From: Kitasatospora sp. NBC_01246
GTDB taxonomy: Bacteria > Actinomycetota > Actinomycetes > Streptomycetales > Streptomycetaceae
Direction of reading: 5' to 3'
DNA: 64,000 nucleotides
Assembly (NCBI RefSeq): GCF_036226505.1
Contig: NZ_CP108484.1
Coordinates: 6,572,001-6,636,000, forward strand
Of the stretch, positions 54,940 through 62,166 are shown in pieces; the stretch's first letter is position 1, and the number at the start of each line of letters is the position of its first letter. The notes below the pieces were generated by a model that saw nothing but the letters and a program-made list of their open reading frames with translations, had not been told where the DNA came from and did no database searches. The position numbers and the translations under genes are program-made.

Positions 54940-56558
54940 GGGATCAGCTTGCCGGGGTTGAGGATGCCCGCCGGGTCCAGCTCGGCCTTGACCGCGCGCA
55001 GGATGCGGACGCCCAGCTCGCCGATCTCCTCGGCCATCCAGGGCCGGTGGTCGGCGCCGACGGCGTGGTGGTGGGTGATGGTGCCGCCGTTGGCGAGGAT
55101 GGCGTCCCCGGCGGCGCGCTTGGCGACGGCCCAGCGGGCGAGCGGCTCCTCGCCGAGCGCGGCGACGACGGTGAAGTAGAGCGAGGCGCCGGTCGGGTAG
55201 ACGTGCGAGATGTGGCAGAGCACGAGGGCGCCGGGCAGGGCGCCGGTCAGCGCGGTGGTGACCGCCAGGCGGAGGTCGGCGAGCCGTCGCCAGTCGGTCG
55301 CGGTCTCCAGGGTCTCGCAGAGCGCCCCCGCGCTCAGCAGCGAGTCCCGCAGGTACGGCGCGTTGAACCGGCCGTGCTCCCAGGCCCGGGCCGGTGCCTC
55401 GCCGAGCGAGGTGGCGCCGGCGGCGAGCAGGACGTCCCGGGTGAGCCGGTGACGGGTCGCGACCTGGTCGGCGGAGCCCTCGAAGACGGTGACCGCAAGG
55501 CAGCCGGTGACGGCGGGCTCGCCGCCGATCTTCTCCGTCATCGCGAGGTTGACCATGGTTTCGGCCTCGTCGGAGAGCCGGATCACCGTCGGACCGGTGT
55601 CCTGCTGCTCGACCGCGCGCAGTGCGGCCGCGCCGGTGGCGAAGTCCGGGAAGGACCACGCCTCGTAGGCCTTCACGGCGGGCACCGGGTGGATCCGGAC
55701 GCGGACGGCGGTGATCACGCCCAGCGTGCCCTCCGAGCCGAGGAAGAGCTCACGCAGGTCGGGGCCGGCGGCGGAGGCGGGGGCGCGGCCGAGGTCCAGC
55801 ACACCCGCCGGGGTGACGACCCGCAGGCCGCGCACCATCTCGTCGAAGCGCCCGTACCCGGCGGAGTCCTGGCCGGAGGAGCGGGTGGCCGCGAAGCCGC
55901 CGATGGTGGCGAAGCGGAAGCTCTGCGGGTAGTGGCCGAGTTCGAAGCCGTGCTCGGCGAGCAGCGCCTCGGCCGCCGGGCCGGTCAGGCCCGCGCCCAG
56001 GACGGCCTCGCCGGAGGTGGCGTCCAGGTCGAGCAGCCCGTCGAGGCGGCGCAGGTCGAGCGAGACGACGGCGGTGAGGCCGCCGCGCTCCGGGTCGAGC
56101 CCGCCGACCACGCTGGTGCCGCCGCCGAACGGGACCACGGCGATCCGGCGCTCGGCGCAGAGCGCGAGCAGGGCGGCGATCTCGTCCTCGCCGCCCGGCA
56201 GTACGACGGCGTCCGGCGCGTCCTGCGGCTCGCGGCTGCGGCGGCGCAGCAGGTCGGGGGTGGACTTGCCGCCCGCGCGGGGGAGGCGGTCCGCGGGGGC
56301 CGCGCTGACGTGGGTCTCGCCGACCACGGCGGCCAGCGCCTTCAGGTCCGCCTCGGTCAGCCGCGAGGGCTGCAGGGTGACCTCCTCGGCGGCTGGCCCG
56401 GGGGCTGCGTCGCCGGTGACGCCGAGGGCGGCGGCCAGCAGGGCTTTGATGTCGGCCGACAGCTCCTTGGCGAGGGCCGGGTCGCCCCAGGCGTCCCACT
56501 TCATCGGGGGGAGCGGCAGCGCGGCGTGGGCCGGTCCCGCTTGCGTCTCAGGTGCCAT
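54936..56558 (-). CDS. FAD-linked oxidase, alkyl-DHAP synthase-like
   Basis: The 540-aa flavoprotein of the PCMH/VAO family has the FAD-binding segments VVPFGGGTSVVGGLDPERGGLTAVVSLDLRRLDGL and SFRFATIGGFAATRSSGQDSAGYGRFDEMVRGLRVVTP. Its C-terminus has GGTITHHHAVGADHRPWMAEEIGELGVRILRAVKAELDPAGILNPGK. The SSGQDSAGYGR and HHHxVGxDHxPW motifs favour alkyldihydroxyacetonephosphate synthase over glycolate or D-lactate oxidases. It may form ether-lipid precursors, or oxidise a hydroxy acid. It starts 20 bp from the divergent TetR gene and is coupled to the lipid kinase. Confidence 0.85.
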   Translation of the reverse strand: MAPETQAGPAHAALPLPPMKWDAWGDPALAKELSADIKALLAAALGVTGDAAPGPAAEEVTLQPSRLTEADLKALAAVVGETHVSAAPADRLPRAGGKSTPDLLRRRSREPQDAPDAVVLPGGEDEIAALLALCAERRIAVVPFGGGTSVVGGLDPERGGLTAVVSLDLRRLDGLLDLDATSGEAVLGAGLTGPAAEALLAEHGFELGHYPQSFRFATIGGFAATRSSGQDSAGYGRFDEMVRGLRVVTPAGVLDLGRAPASAAGPDLRELFLGSEGTLGVITAVRVRIHPVPAVKAYEAWSFPDFATGAAALRAVEQQDTGPTVIRLSDEAETMVNLAMTEKIGGEPAVTGCLAVTVFEGSADQVATRHRLTRDVLLAAGATSLGEAPARAWEHGRFNAPYLRDSLLSAGALCETLETATDWRRLADLRLAVTTALTGALPGALVLCHISHVYPTGASLYFTVVAALGEEPLARWAVAKRAAGDAILANGGTITHHHAVGADHRPWMAEEIGELGVRILRAVKAELDPAGILNPGKLIP

Positions 56559-56559
56559 G

Positions 56560-56594
56560 CGTTACAGTTTCACACATCATGTCAAGTAGTAACG
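56560..56594. promoter_or_regulatory. Compact divergent promoter/operator between FAD oxidase and TetR gene
   Basis: Only 20 bp separate the two start codons. Plus-strand -10 TACAGT (56563-56568) would start the TetR transcript within about 5 nt of ATG 56579. The hexamer CGTTAC (56560-56565) and its complement GTAACG (56589-56594) form an inverted repeat around the start. Autoregulation is inferred. Confidence 0.45.
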
Positions 56595-57304
56595 ATGATC
56601 ACGACGGCCGCCCGGTCGGCCCCCGGGTGGGCACCGAGTCCCATGGCGCGGAGGCCTGCGGCGCGGAGGCCCGCGGCGCGGAGTCCCACGGCGCGGAGTC
56701 GCGCGGCCCTGCGCAGCGTGGAGCCGAGCCGCGTGCGGCCGAGCCGCGCAGTACCGATGACGCCATTCTCGACGCCGCCGCCGAGCTGATCGTCCACCTC
56801 GGCGTGCGCCGGACGCAGTTGGCCGAGATCGCCCGGCGCGCCGGGGTCAGCCGGCCGACCGTCTACCGGCGCTGGCCGGACGTCCGGGCGGTGATCGGGG
56901 CCCTGCTCACCCGGGAGATCCTGGCGACCCAGGCCACCGTCCCGCTGGTGGGCGAGGACCGCGCCGCCTTCGTCGAGGGCGTCGTCGAGGTCGCCGTCCG
57001 GCTGCGCGACCACCCGGTGCTCGCCGCCCTGCTGCGCTCGGCCGACTCCGACGCGCTCTTCGAGTACGTCGTCGAGCGGCTCGGCACCAGCCAGCTCGGG
57101 CTGCTGGAGGCGTTGCGCAGGGGCATCGAGCAAGGCCAGGCGCACGGCTCGGTCCGCGCCGGCGAGCCCGTCGAGCTGGCCGCGATGGTGCTGCTGATCG
57201 CCCAGTCCACCGTCCAGTCGCACCGCATGGTGGCGCAGCTGCTGCCGGAGGCGGCCTGGCGGCGCGAGCTGGCCCGGGCGCTGAACGGATACCTCGCGCC
57301 GTGA
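56579..57304 (+). CDS. TetR-family regulator of the lipid locus
   Basis: The 241-aa regulator has a long, repeat-rich N-terminal arm (residues about 16-62, Gly-Ala-Glu repeats) before the helix-turn-helix DDAILDAAAELIVHLGVRRTQLAEIARRAGVSRPTVYRRWPDVRAVIGALL. Its ligand domain includes RLRDHPVLAALLRSADSDALFEYV. ATG 56579 is used; the frame is open to 56552 within the divergent gene. It probably controls the flavoenzyme/lipid kinase pair and glpD, on both sides. The N-terminal arm is unusual for TetR proteins. Confidence 0.88.
   Translation: MSSSNDDHDGRPVGPRVGTESHGAEACGAEARGAESHGAESRGPAQRGAEPRAAEPRSTDDAILDAAAELIVHLGVRRTQLAEIARRAGVSRPTVYRRWPDVRAVIGALLTREILATQATVPLVGEDRAAFVEGVVEVAVRLRDHPVLAALLRSADSDALFEYVVERLGTSQLGLLEALRRGIEQGQAHGSVRAGEPVELAAMVLLIAQSTVQSHRMVAQLLPEAAWRRELARALNGYLAP
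56630..56704 (+). repeat. 15-bp tandem repeat (about 5 units) in TetR N-terminal arm
   Basis: Units related to GGCGCGGAGGCCTGC repeat in frame, encoding Gly-Ala-Glu-(Ala/Ser)-(Cys/Arg/His) pentapeptides before the DNA-binding domain. Confidence 0.85.
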
Positions 57305-57439
57305 CCGCTCGCGGGGTTCGGGCCTGGGCGGTGGCCCGTCGCGCGGCCGCCTGCCTCGCGGCTGCCCGCCCCGCAGTCGAACGCCCCCTGACCGCTCGCG
57401 ACATACCCTGCACGCCGTGACGAACGGATACCTCGCGCC
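57283..57439 (+). repeat. 18-bp direct repeats flanking the tetR-glpD spacer
   Basis: GAACGGATACCTCGCGCC occurs at 57283-57300, encoding the end of TetR, and again at 57422-57439, directly before the glpD ATG. A second shared segment, TGACCGCTCGCG, is at 57302-57313 and 57389-57400. The glpD leader therefore contains a copy of the tetR 3' end. Confidence 0.85.
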
Positions 57440-58996
57440 ATGACGATCAACGCCGGGCCTTTCGCCGGAACCACCCGACTCAGCTCCCGCCGGCGGGAGG
57501 TGGAGCTGGACGCACTCGCCGCCACCCCGGCCGTCGACCTGCTGGTCGTCGGCGGCGGGGTGACCGGCGTCGGGGTCGCGCTGGACGCGGCCGCGCGCGG
57601 GCTCCGCGTCGTCCTCGTCGAGGCCCGCGACCTGGCCTTCGGCACCAGCCGGTGGAGTTCCAAGCTGGTCCACGGCGGTCTGCGCTACCTCGCCTCCGGG
57701 CGGATCGGCGTGGCCCGGGAGAGCGCCGTCGAGCGCGGCGTGCTGATGACCCGCACCGCCCCGCACCTGGTCCGCCCGCTGCCGCAACTCGTCCCGCTGC
57801 TCCCGGGGTTGCTGCGCCCCGGGCAGGCGTCGCTGGTCCGGGCCGGTTTCCTCGCGGGCGACGCGCTGCGGGTGAGCGCGCGCACGCCCGGGGCGGTGCT
57901 GCCCCGGATGCGCCGGGTGGACGCCGCCCGGGCCCGCCAACTGGTTCCCGGCGTACGGTCGGTGGGCCTGGCGGGTGCGCTGGTCGCGCACGACGGTCAA
58001 CTGGTCGACGACGCAAGGCTGGTGGTGGCACTGGCCCGGACGGCCGCGCAGTACGGCGCCACCGTGCTGACCCGGGTCCGGGCGGAGGAGGTCACCGGCA
58101 GCTCGGTCCGGCTGGTCGACAGCCTGACCGGGCAGTCCCTGGTCGTCACCGCCGGCGCGGTCGTCAACGCCACCGGCGTCTGGGCGGGCGAGGTCGACCC
58201 GTCGATCCGGCTGCGGCCCAGCCGGGGCACCCATCTGCTGGTCGACGCGGCCGCGCTCGGCCACCCCGTCGCCGCGCTCACCGTGCCGGTGCCGGGCTCG
58301 ACCAGCCGGTTCGTCTTCGCGCTGCCGCAGCAGCTCGGCCGGGTGGCGATCGGGCTGACCGACGAGGACGCGCCGGGACCGGTCCCGGACGAGCCGCAGC
58401 CGACCGAGGCCGAGCTCGACTTCCTCCTCGACACCGTCAACGCGGCCCTGGCCACCGAGTTGACCAGGGCGGACGTGCGCGGCGCCTACGCCGGGCTGCG
58501 GCCGCTGATCGACACCGGCGGCGGCAGCACGGCGGACATCTCCCGCCGGCACGCGGTGCTGGAGTCCCCGTCCGGGGTGATCACGGTGGTCGGCGGCAAG
58601 CTCACCACCTACCGGCGGATGGCCGAGGACGCGGTGGACACCGCCGTCCGCCTGCGCGGCCTGCCGGCCCGCGACTGCTGGACGGCCCGGCTGCCCCTGG
58701 TCGGCGCGCCCGGGCACCGGGACAGCCGGCCGGTGCCGGAGGGCGGCGTGCCCGCATCGCTGCTCGCCCGGCACGGCGGCGCGGCCCGTGAGGTCCTGGC
58801 GGCGGGCGGCGCCGAGCCGATCGCCGAGGGCATCGACGTGACCCGTGCCGAGATCGCCTACGCGGTGACGCACGAGGGCGCCCTGGACGCCGGGGACGTG
58901 CTCGACCGGCGGACCCGGATCGGCCTGGTCGCGGCGGACGCCGCCCGGGCCCGCGCGGCGGTGGAGGAGATCGTGGAGCGGTCCCTCGCGGGGTAG
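57440..58996 (+). CDS. glpD: Glycerol-3-phosphate dehydrogenase, FAD-dependent
   Basis: The 518-aa flavoenzyme oxidises sn-glycerol-3-phosphate to dihydroxyacetone phosphate at the membrane. It has the FAD dinucleotide fold VDLLVVGGGVTGVGVALDAAARGLRVVLVEARDLAFGTS. GlpD signatures include RWSSKLVHGGLRYLASGRIGVARESAVER, YDDARL-like HDGQLVDDARLVVALARTA, GVWAG, and GYAGLRPL-like GAYAGLRPLIDTGG. The C-terminal helical domain includes EIAYAVTHEGALDAGDVLDRRTRIGL. It is downstream of the TetR gene. Producing DHAP next to an alkyl-DHAP-synthase-like enzyme makes metabolic sense. No ribosome site is obvious before ATG 57440. Confidence 0.93.
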   Translation: MTINAGPFAGTTRLSSRRREVELDALAATPAVDLLVVGGGVTGVGVALDAAARGLRVVLVEARDLAFGTSRWSSKLVHGGLRYLASGRIGVARESAVERGVLMTRTAPHLVRPLPQLVPLLPGLLRPGQASLVRAGFLAGDALRVSARTPGAVLPRMRRVDAARARQLVPGVRSVGLAGALVAHDGQLVDDARLVVALARTAAQYGATVLTRVRAEEVTGSSVRLVDSLTGQSLVVTAGAVVNATGVWAGEVDPSIRLRPSRGTHLLVDAAALGHPVAALTVPVPGSTSRFVFALPQQLGRVAIGLTDEDAPGPVPDEPQPTEAELDFLLDTVNAALATELTRADVRGAYAGLRPLIDTGGGSTADISRRHAVLESPSGVITVVGGKLTTYRRMAEDAVDTAVRLRGLPARDCWTARLPLVGAPGHRDSRPVPEGGVPASLLARHGGAAREVLAAGGAEPIAEGIDVTRAEIAYAVTHEGALDAGDVLDRRTRIGLVAADAARARAAVEEIVERSLAG

Positions 58997-59030
58997 CGGC
59001 CGGCCACGGGCCCCCATCGCCGGGCCCCCG

Positions 59031-59152
59031 CGGCCGGGCGCCGGAACGCCCGCCCTCACACCCCGGCCCTCGCCGCCGGGCGCCGGAACGCCCGACCCTC
59101 ACCGCCGGGCTCTCGCCGCCCGGCCTTCAACGCCCGGTGCCGGAACGCCTCA
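59031..59152. repeat. About 40-bp degenerate repeats after glpD
   Basis: Three copies centred on GGGCGCCGGAACGCCC (near 59036, 59077 and 59125, the last less perfect) fill the spacer between glpD and the small gene. Each can fold on itself, so the array may also act as terminator for both convergent genes. Confidence 0.65.
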
Positions 59153-59443
59153 CTGCTCGACGCGTTCCGGCACCGGGTGGACGGTGCCGTCCAGGTCGAC
59201 CGTGCAGGTGAGCGGGTGCTCCGCCGAGCCGGTCCGTTCCAGCCGGACCGAGACCGGCAGCGGGGGATCTTCGGGCAGCCGGACGGCCAGGGTGAGCGGG
59301 TAGAGGCCGTGGCCGTGGACGCGGTGGAAGGCACACTCCCGGCCGTCCACCAGCAGTTCGGTCTCGGTGATCCAGCCCGAGCGGACGTTCACGGTGACGG
59401 ACCGGCCCGCCCGGTCGAGGTGGAAGCTGTACCGGCGGCGCAT
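59150..59443 (-). CDS. Small hypothetical protein (97 aa)
   Basis: ATG 59443 has a strong GGGAGGT site. The product is a small beta-rich protein (RRRYSFHLDRAGRSVTVNVRSGWITETELLVDGRE, then HGLYPLTLAVRLPEDPPLPVSVRLER), suggesting an all-beta fold of six or more strands. No catalytic motif is visible. It stands alone, convergent with glpD. Confidence 0.7.
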   Translation of the reverse strand: MRRRYSFHLDRAGRSVTVNVRSGWITETELLVDGRECAFHRVHGHGLYPLTLAVRLPEDPPLPVSVRLERTGSAEHPLTCTVDLDGTVHPVPERVEQ

Positions 59444-59564
59444 GGCACCTCCCGCGCGGGGGTCCTGGCCCGCACGGCCAGTCTAGGCCGGACCTCGCGG
59501 CGTGGCCGGAGCGCGTGCTCCGCCACCTGGGCGGGGCACCGGGCCCCGCCCACGGCCGTCGCGG

Positions 59565-60332
59565 TCAGACCAGGCGGCCGCCGCCGTCGACGTGCAGGAC
59601 CGTTCCGGTGACGAACGGGCTGGCCATCGAGAAGAGGACGGCGCGGACCAGGTCGTCCGGGCTGCCGACCCGGCGGGCGGGGTTGCGCTCGGCGACCGCG
59701 CGCAGGAACGGCTCCTTGTCGGTGCCCATCCGGTCCCAGGCGCCGCTGTCCACGATGCCGGGGGAGACGGCGTTGACCCGGACCGGGGCGATCTCGACCG
59801 CGAGGGCCTGCACCAGGAAGGCCAGCGCGCCGTTGGTGGCGGCCATCACCGTGCGGGCGGGCGCCGGGCGCCAGGCGGCGACGCCGGAGAAGAAGGTGAA
59901 CGAGGCGCCGTCCGGCCCGTCGGTCGCGGCCTGGCCGGCCAGGTGCTTCGCGAGCAGCAGCGGGCCGACCACCTTGGCCGCGAACGCGCGCTGGACGTCG
60001 GCGAGTTCGAGTGCGGCGAGCGGGCCGTTGGCGGGCATCGCGGCGGTCGAGACCAGGTGGTCGAACCGGCCGGTCGCGGCGGCGAGGGCGGCGATCGACG
60101 CCTCGTCGGTGAGGTCCACGGGGACGACCCGGGACGGGCCGGACAGCTCGCCGGCGGTCCACTCCAGCTTGCGCGGGTCGGGGCCGGCCAGGACCAGTTC
60201 GGCGCCGGCCGCGGAGGCGGTGCGGGCGAGCGCGCGACCGGTGTTCGAGCCGGCGCCGACGACCACGACGCGGCGCCCTTCGAGGGCGGCGGGGGCGAGG
60301 GCGGGCGCGGTGGCAGGGGAGGTGGCGGTCAT
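59565..60332 (-). CDS. SDR-family oxidoreductase, divergent from LysR regulator
   Basis: The 255-aa SDR has cofactor loop VVVVGAGSNTGRALARTASAAG (Gly-rich, slightly altered from TGxxxGxG). Next come LVSTAAMPANGPL in place of NNAG, the catalytic region FFSGVAAWRPAPARTVMAATNGALAFLVQ, and C-terminal TGTVLHVDGGGRLV. The usual YxxxK Tyr is replaced around PARTVMAATN, so it may be a degenerate or atypical SDR. A GGAG site precedes the ATG. The divergent LysR gene 103 bp away probably controls it. Confidence 0.82.
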   Translation of the reverse strand: MTATSPATAPALAPAALEGRRVVVVGAGSNTGRALARTASAAGAELVLAGPDPRKLEWTAGELSGPSRVVPVDLTDEASIAALAAATGRFDHLVSTAAMPANGPLAALELADVQRAFAAKVVGPLLLAKHLAGQAATDGPDGASFTFFSGVAAWRPAPARTVMAATNGALAFLVQALAVEIAPVRVNAVSPGIVDSGAWDRMGTDKEPFLRAVAERNPARRVGSPDDLVRAVLFSMASPFVTGTVLHVDGGGRLV

Positions 60333-60423
60333 GATCGATACTCCGGGAGAAGGGGGCGGTTTCGTGTTCCACCCTGCGCCGAGCTGCACCGATGCGTCCA
60401 AGGCTTGTCTTTTCGCCGAGCCA

Positions 60424-60429
60424 TAAACT
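60424..60429 (+). promoter_or_regulatory. -10 box of leaderless LysR gene
   Basis: TAAACT ends 7 nt before ATG 60436 with no ribosome site, the standard geometry of a Streptomyces leaderless promoter. Confidence 0.55.
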
Positions 60430-60435
60430 CTGTGC

Positions 60436-61365
60436 ATGGCCACTCTCCGACAGCTCGAATACCTGGTGACCGTCGTCGACACCGGTTCGTTCACCCGGGC
60501 CGCCGAGCTGCTGCACGTCACCCAGCCCGCGCTCTCGCACCAGGTACGGGCACTGGAGCGGGCCGTCGGCGGGACGCTGCTGGAGCGCCTGCCGCGTGCC
60601 GTCCGGTTGACGCCGATGGGCCGGGCGGTGCTCCCGCACGCCCGCGCCGCGCTCGCCGACGCCGAGCGCCTGCGCACCGCGGCCCGTCTCGCGGCCGGTC
60701 TGGACGGTGGCGAGCTCGAACTCGCCACCGTCTACTCGATCAGCCTCGGCATCCTGCCGCCGGTGCTGCGGGCCTGGCACCGGCTCCACCCGAAGGCGCG
60801 GATCCGGCTGCGCGAGTACGCCCACAACGACGAGCTGCGCGCGGCGATGGCAGCCGGTCAGGCCGACGTCGCGGTCGGTACGCCGCCGCCGGACTGGGAG
60901 GGGCCGATCCGGGAGCTGGGCGTCGAGGAGTTCGTGCTGGCGCTGCCGGCCGAACCGGACGCGGTGCCGGCGGGCCGGGTGGTCCGGCTGGCGGACCTGT
61001 CCGGGCGCGACTGGGTGCACTACGCGCCGGGCAACGGCCTCGCCGACCTGCTCGACGGGGCGTGCGCGGAGGCCGGGTTCCGGCCGAGGGCCGCGGTGCG
61101 GACCGAGCAGACGGCCGCCGCGCCGCTGCTGGCCGCGGCCGGGCTGGGGCCGGCCCTGGTGCCCGCCAACCTCGTCCCGTCGGGCTTCGACGGCCTGGTC
61201 CGCCTGCCCGAGCCGCCCGTGCGGCGCCCGCTCGCGGCGTACACCCGGACCCGGCCGGATCCGCTGACGGCGGCCTTCGTCGATCTGCTGGCGCGGCAGG
61301 CCTGCCTGCTGCCGCCGCACGTCGCCGAGGTGCTCGCGGGGGCGGCGGCGGAGCCCGGTGAGTAG
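60436..61365 (+). CDS. LysR-family transcriptional regulator
   Basis: The 309-aa regulator has the N-terminal winged helix-turn-helix of LysR proteins: LRQLEYLVTVVDTGSFTRAAELLHVTQPALSHQVRALERAVGGTLLERLPRAVRLT. An effector domain follows: GELELATVYSISLGILPPVLRAWHRLHPKARIRLREY. It is divergent from the SDR gene across 103 bp, the usual target arrangement. The transcript is predicted to be leaderless (-10 TAAACT at 60424-60429). Confidence 0.93.
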   Translation: MATLRQLEYLVTVVDTGSFTRAAELLHVTQPALSHQVRALERAVGGTLLERLPRAVRLTPMGRAVLPHARAALADAERLRTAARLAAGLDGGELELATVYSISLGILPPVLRAWHRLHPKARIRLREYAHNDELRAAMAAGQADVAVGTPPPDWEGPIRELGVEEFVLALPAEPDAVPAGRVVRLADLSGRDWVHYAPGNGLADLLDGACAEAGFRPRAAVRTEQTAAAPLLAAAGLGPALVPANLVPSGFDGLVRLPEPPVRRPLAAYTRTRPDPLTAAFVDLLARQACLLPPHVAEVLAGAAAEPGE

Positions 61366-61480
61366 CGGTGGAGCGGGCTGGCGAAGGGTCGGAGCACGTC
61401 GGGCGGCCGGGGCGCGCGCGGGTGGGTGCCGCCGGGGGCGCACGATGGGGGCGCATCAGGTCGGATGGATTCTCGTGATC

Positions 61481-61496
61481 TCTACAGTGTTGTAGA
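61481..61496. promoter_or_regulatory. Operator-like inverted repeat upstream of terD
   Basis: TCTACAGTGTTGTAGA has perfect 6-bp arms around GTGT. A TACA-N4-TGTA core resembles BlaI/CopY-type sites, but spacing differs from their TACA-N2-TGTA consensus. It lies 35 bp before the gene start and may overlap the promoter. Confidence 0.45.
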
Positions 61497-61530
61497 TTCT
61501 TTCGGAGGGAGAGCAATCGAGGAGGGCATC

Positions 61531-62106
61531 GTGGGAGTTTCGCTGGCCAAGGGTGGCAATGTCTCGCTGACCAAGGAGGCGCCGGGCCTGACCGCCGTCA
61601 TCGTCGGTCTGGGCTGGGACGTGCGGACCACCACCGGGGCCGACTACGACCTGGACGCGAGCGCGCTGCTCTGCAACGCGCTCGGCAAGGTGGTCTCGGA
61701 CCAGCACTTCGTCTTCTTCAACAACCTGCGCAGCCCCGAGGGTTCGGTCGAGCACAGCGGCGACAACCTGACCGGTGGCGGCGACGGCGACGACGAGCAG
61801 ATCAGGGTCGACCTCGACGCGGTGCCGGCCGGGGTGGCCAAGGTGGTCTTCCCCGTGTCGATCTACGACGCCGACGCCCGCTTGCAGAGCTTCGGCCAGG
61901 TCCGCAACGCGTTCATCCGGATCGTCAACCAGGCCAACGGCCAGGAGATCGCCCGGTACGACCTCTCCGAGGACGCCTCGACCGAGACCGCGATGGTCTT
62001 CGGCGAGCTGTACCGCAACGGCGCCGAGTGGAAGTTCCGCGCCATCGGCCAGGGGTACGCCTCCGGCCTGCGCGGCATCGCCACCGACTACGGCGTCAAC
62101 GTCTGA
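61531..62106 (+). CDS. terD: TerD-family calcium-binding stress protein
   Basis: GTG 61531 after GAGGAGGGC gives 191 aa, the standard TerD length. The sequence opens VSLAKGGNVSLTKEAPGLTAVIVGLGWDVRTTTGADYDLDASALLCN. It holds the acidic Ca-binding loops NNLRSPEGSVEHSGDNLTGGGDGDDEQIRVDLDAVP and VVFPVSIYDAD, ending with GYASGLRGIATDYGVNV. TerD proteins bind calcium and take part in tellurite and general stress resistance; in Streptomyces they also affect differentiation. It is a solitary gene here, not in a ter operon. Confidence 0.95.
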   Translation: MGVSLAKGGNVSLTKEAPGLTAVIVGLGWDVRTTTGADYDLDASALLCNALGKVVSDQHFVFFNNLRSPEGSVEHSGDNLTGGGDGDDEQIRVDLDAVPAGVAKVVFPVSIYDADARLQSFGQVRNAFIRIVNQANGQEIARYDLSEDASTETAMVFGELYRNGAEWKFRAIGQGYASGLRGIATDYGVNV

Positions 62107-62166
62107 GACGCCAGCGCCACCCCCGGACCGTCGGCGCGCCGGTCCGGGGGTGAAACACGGTGACAT

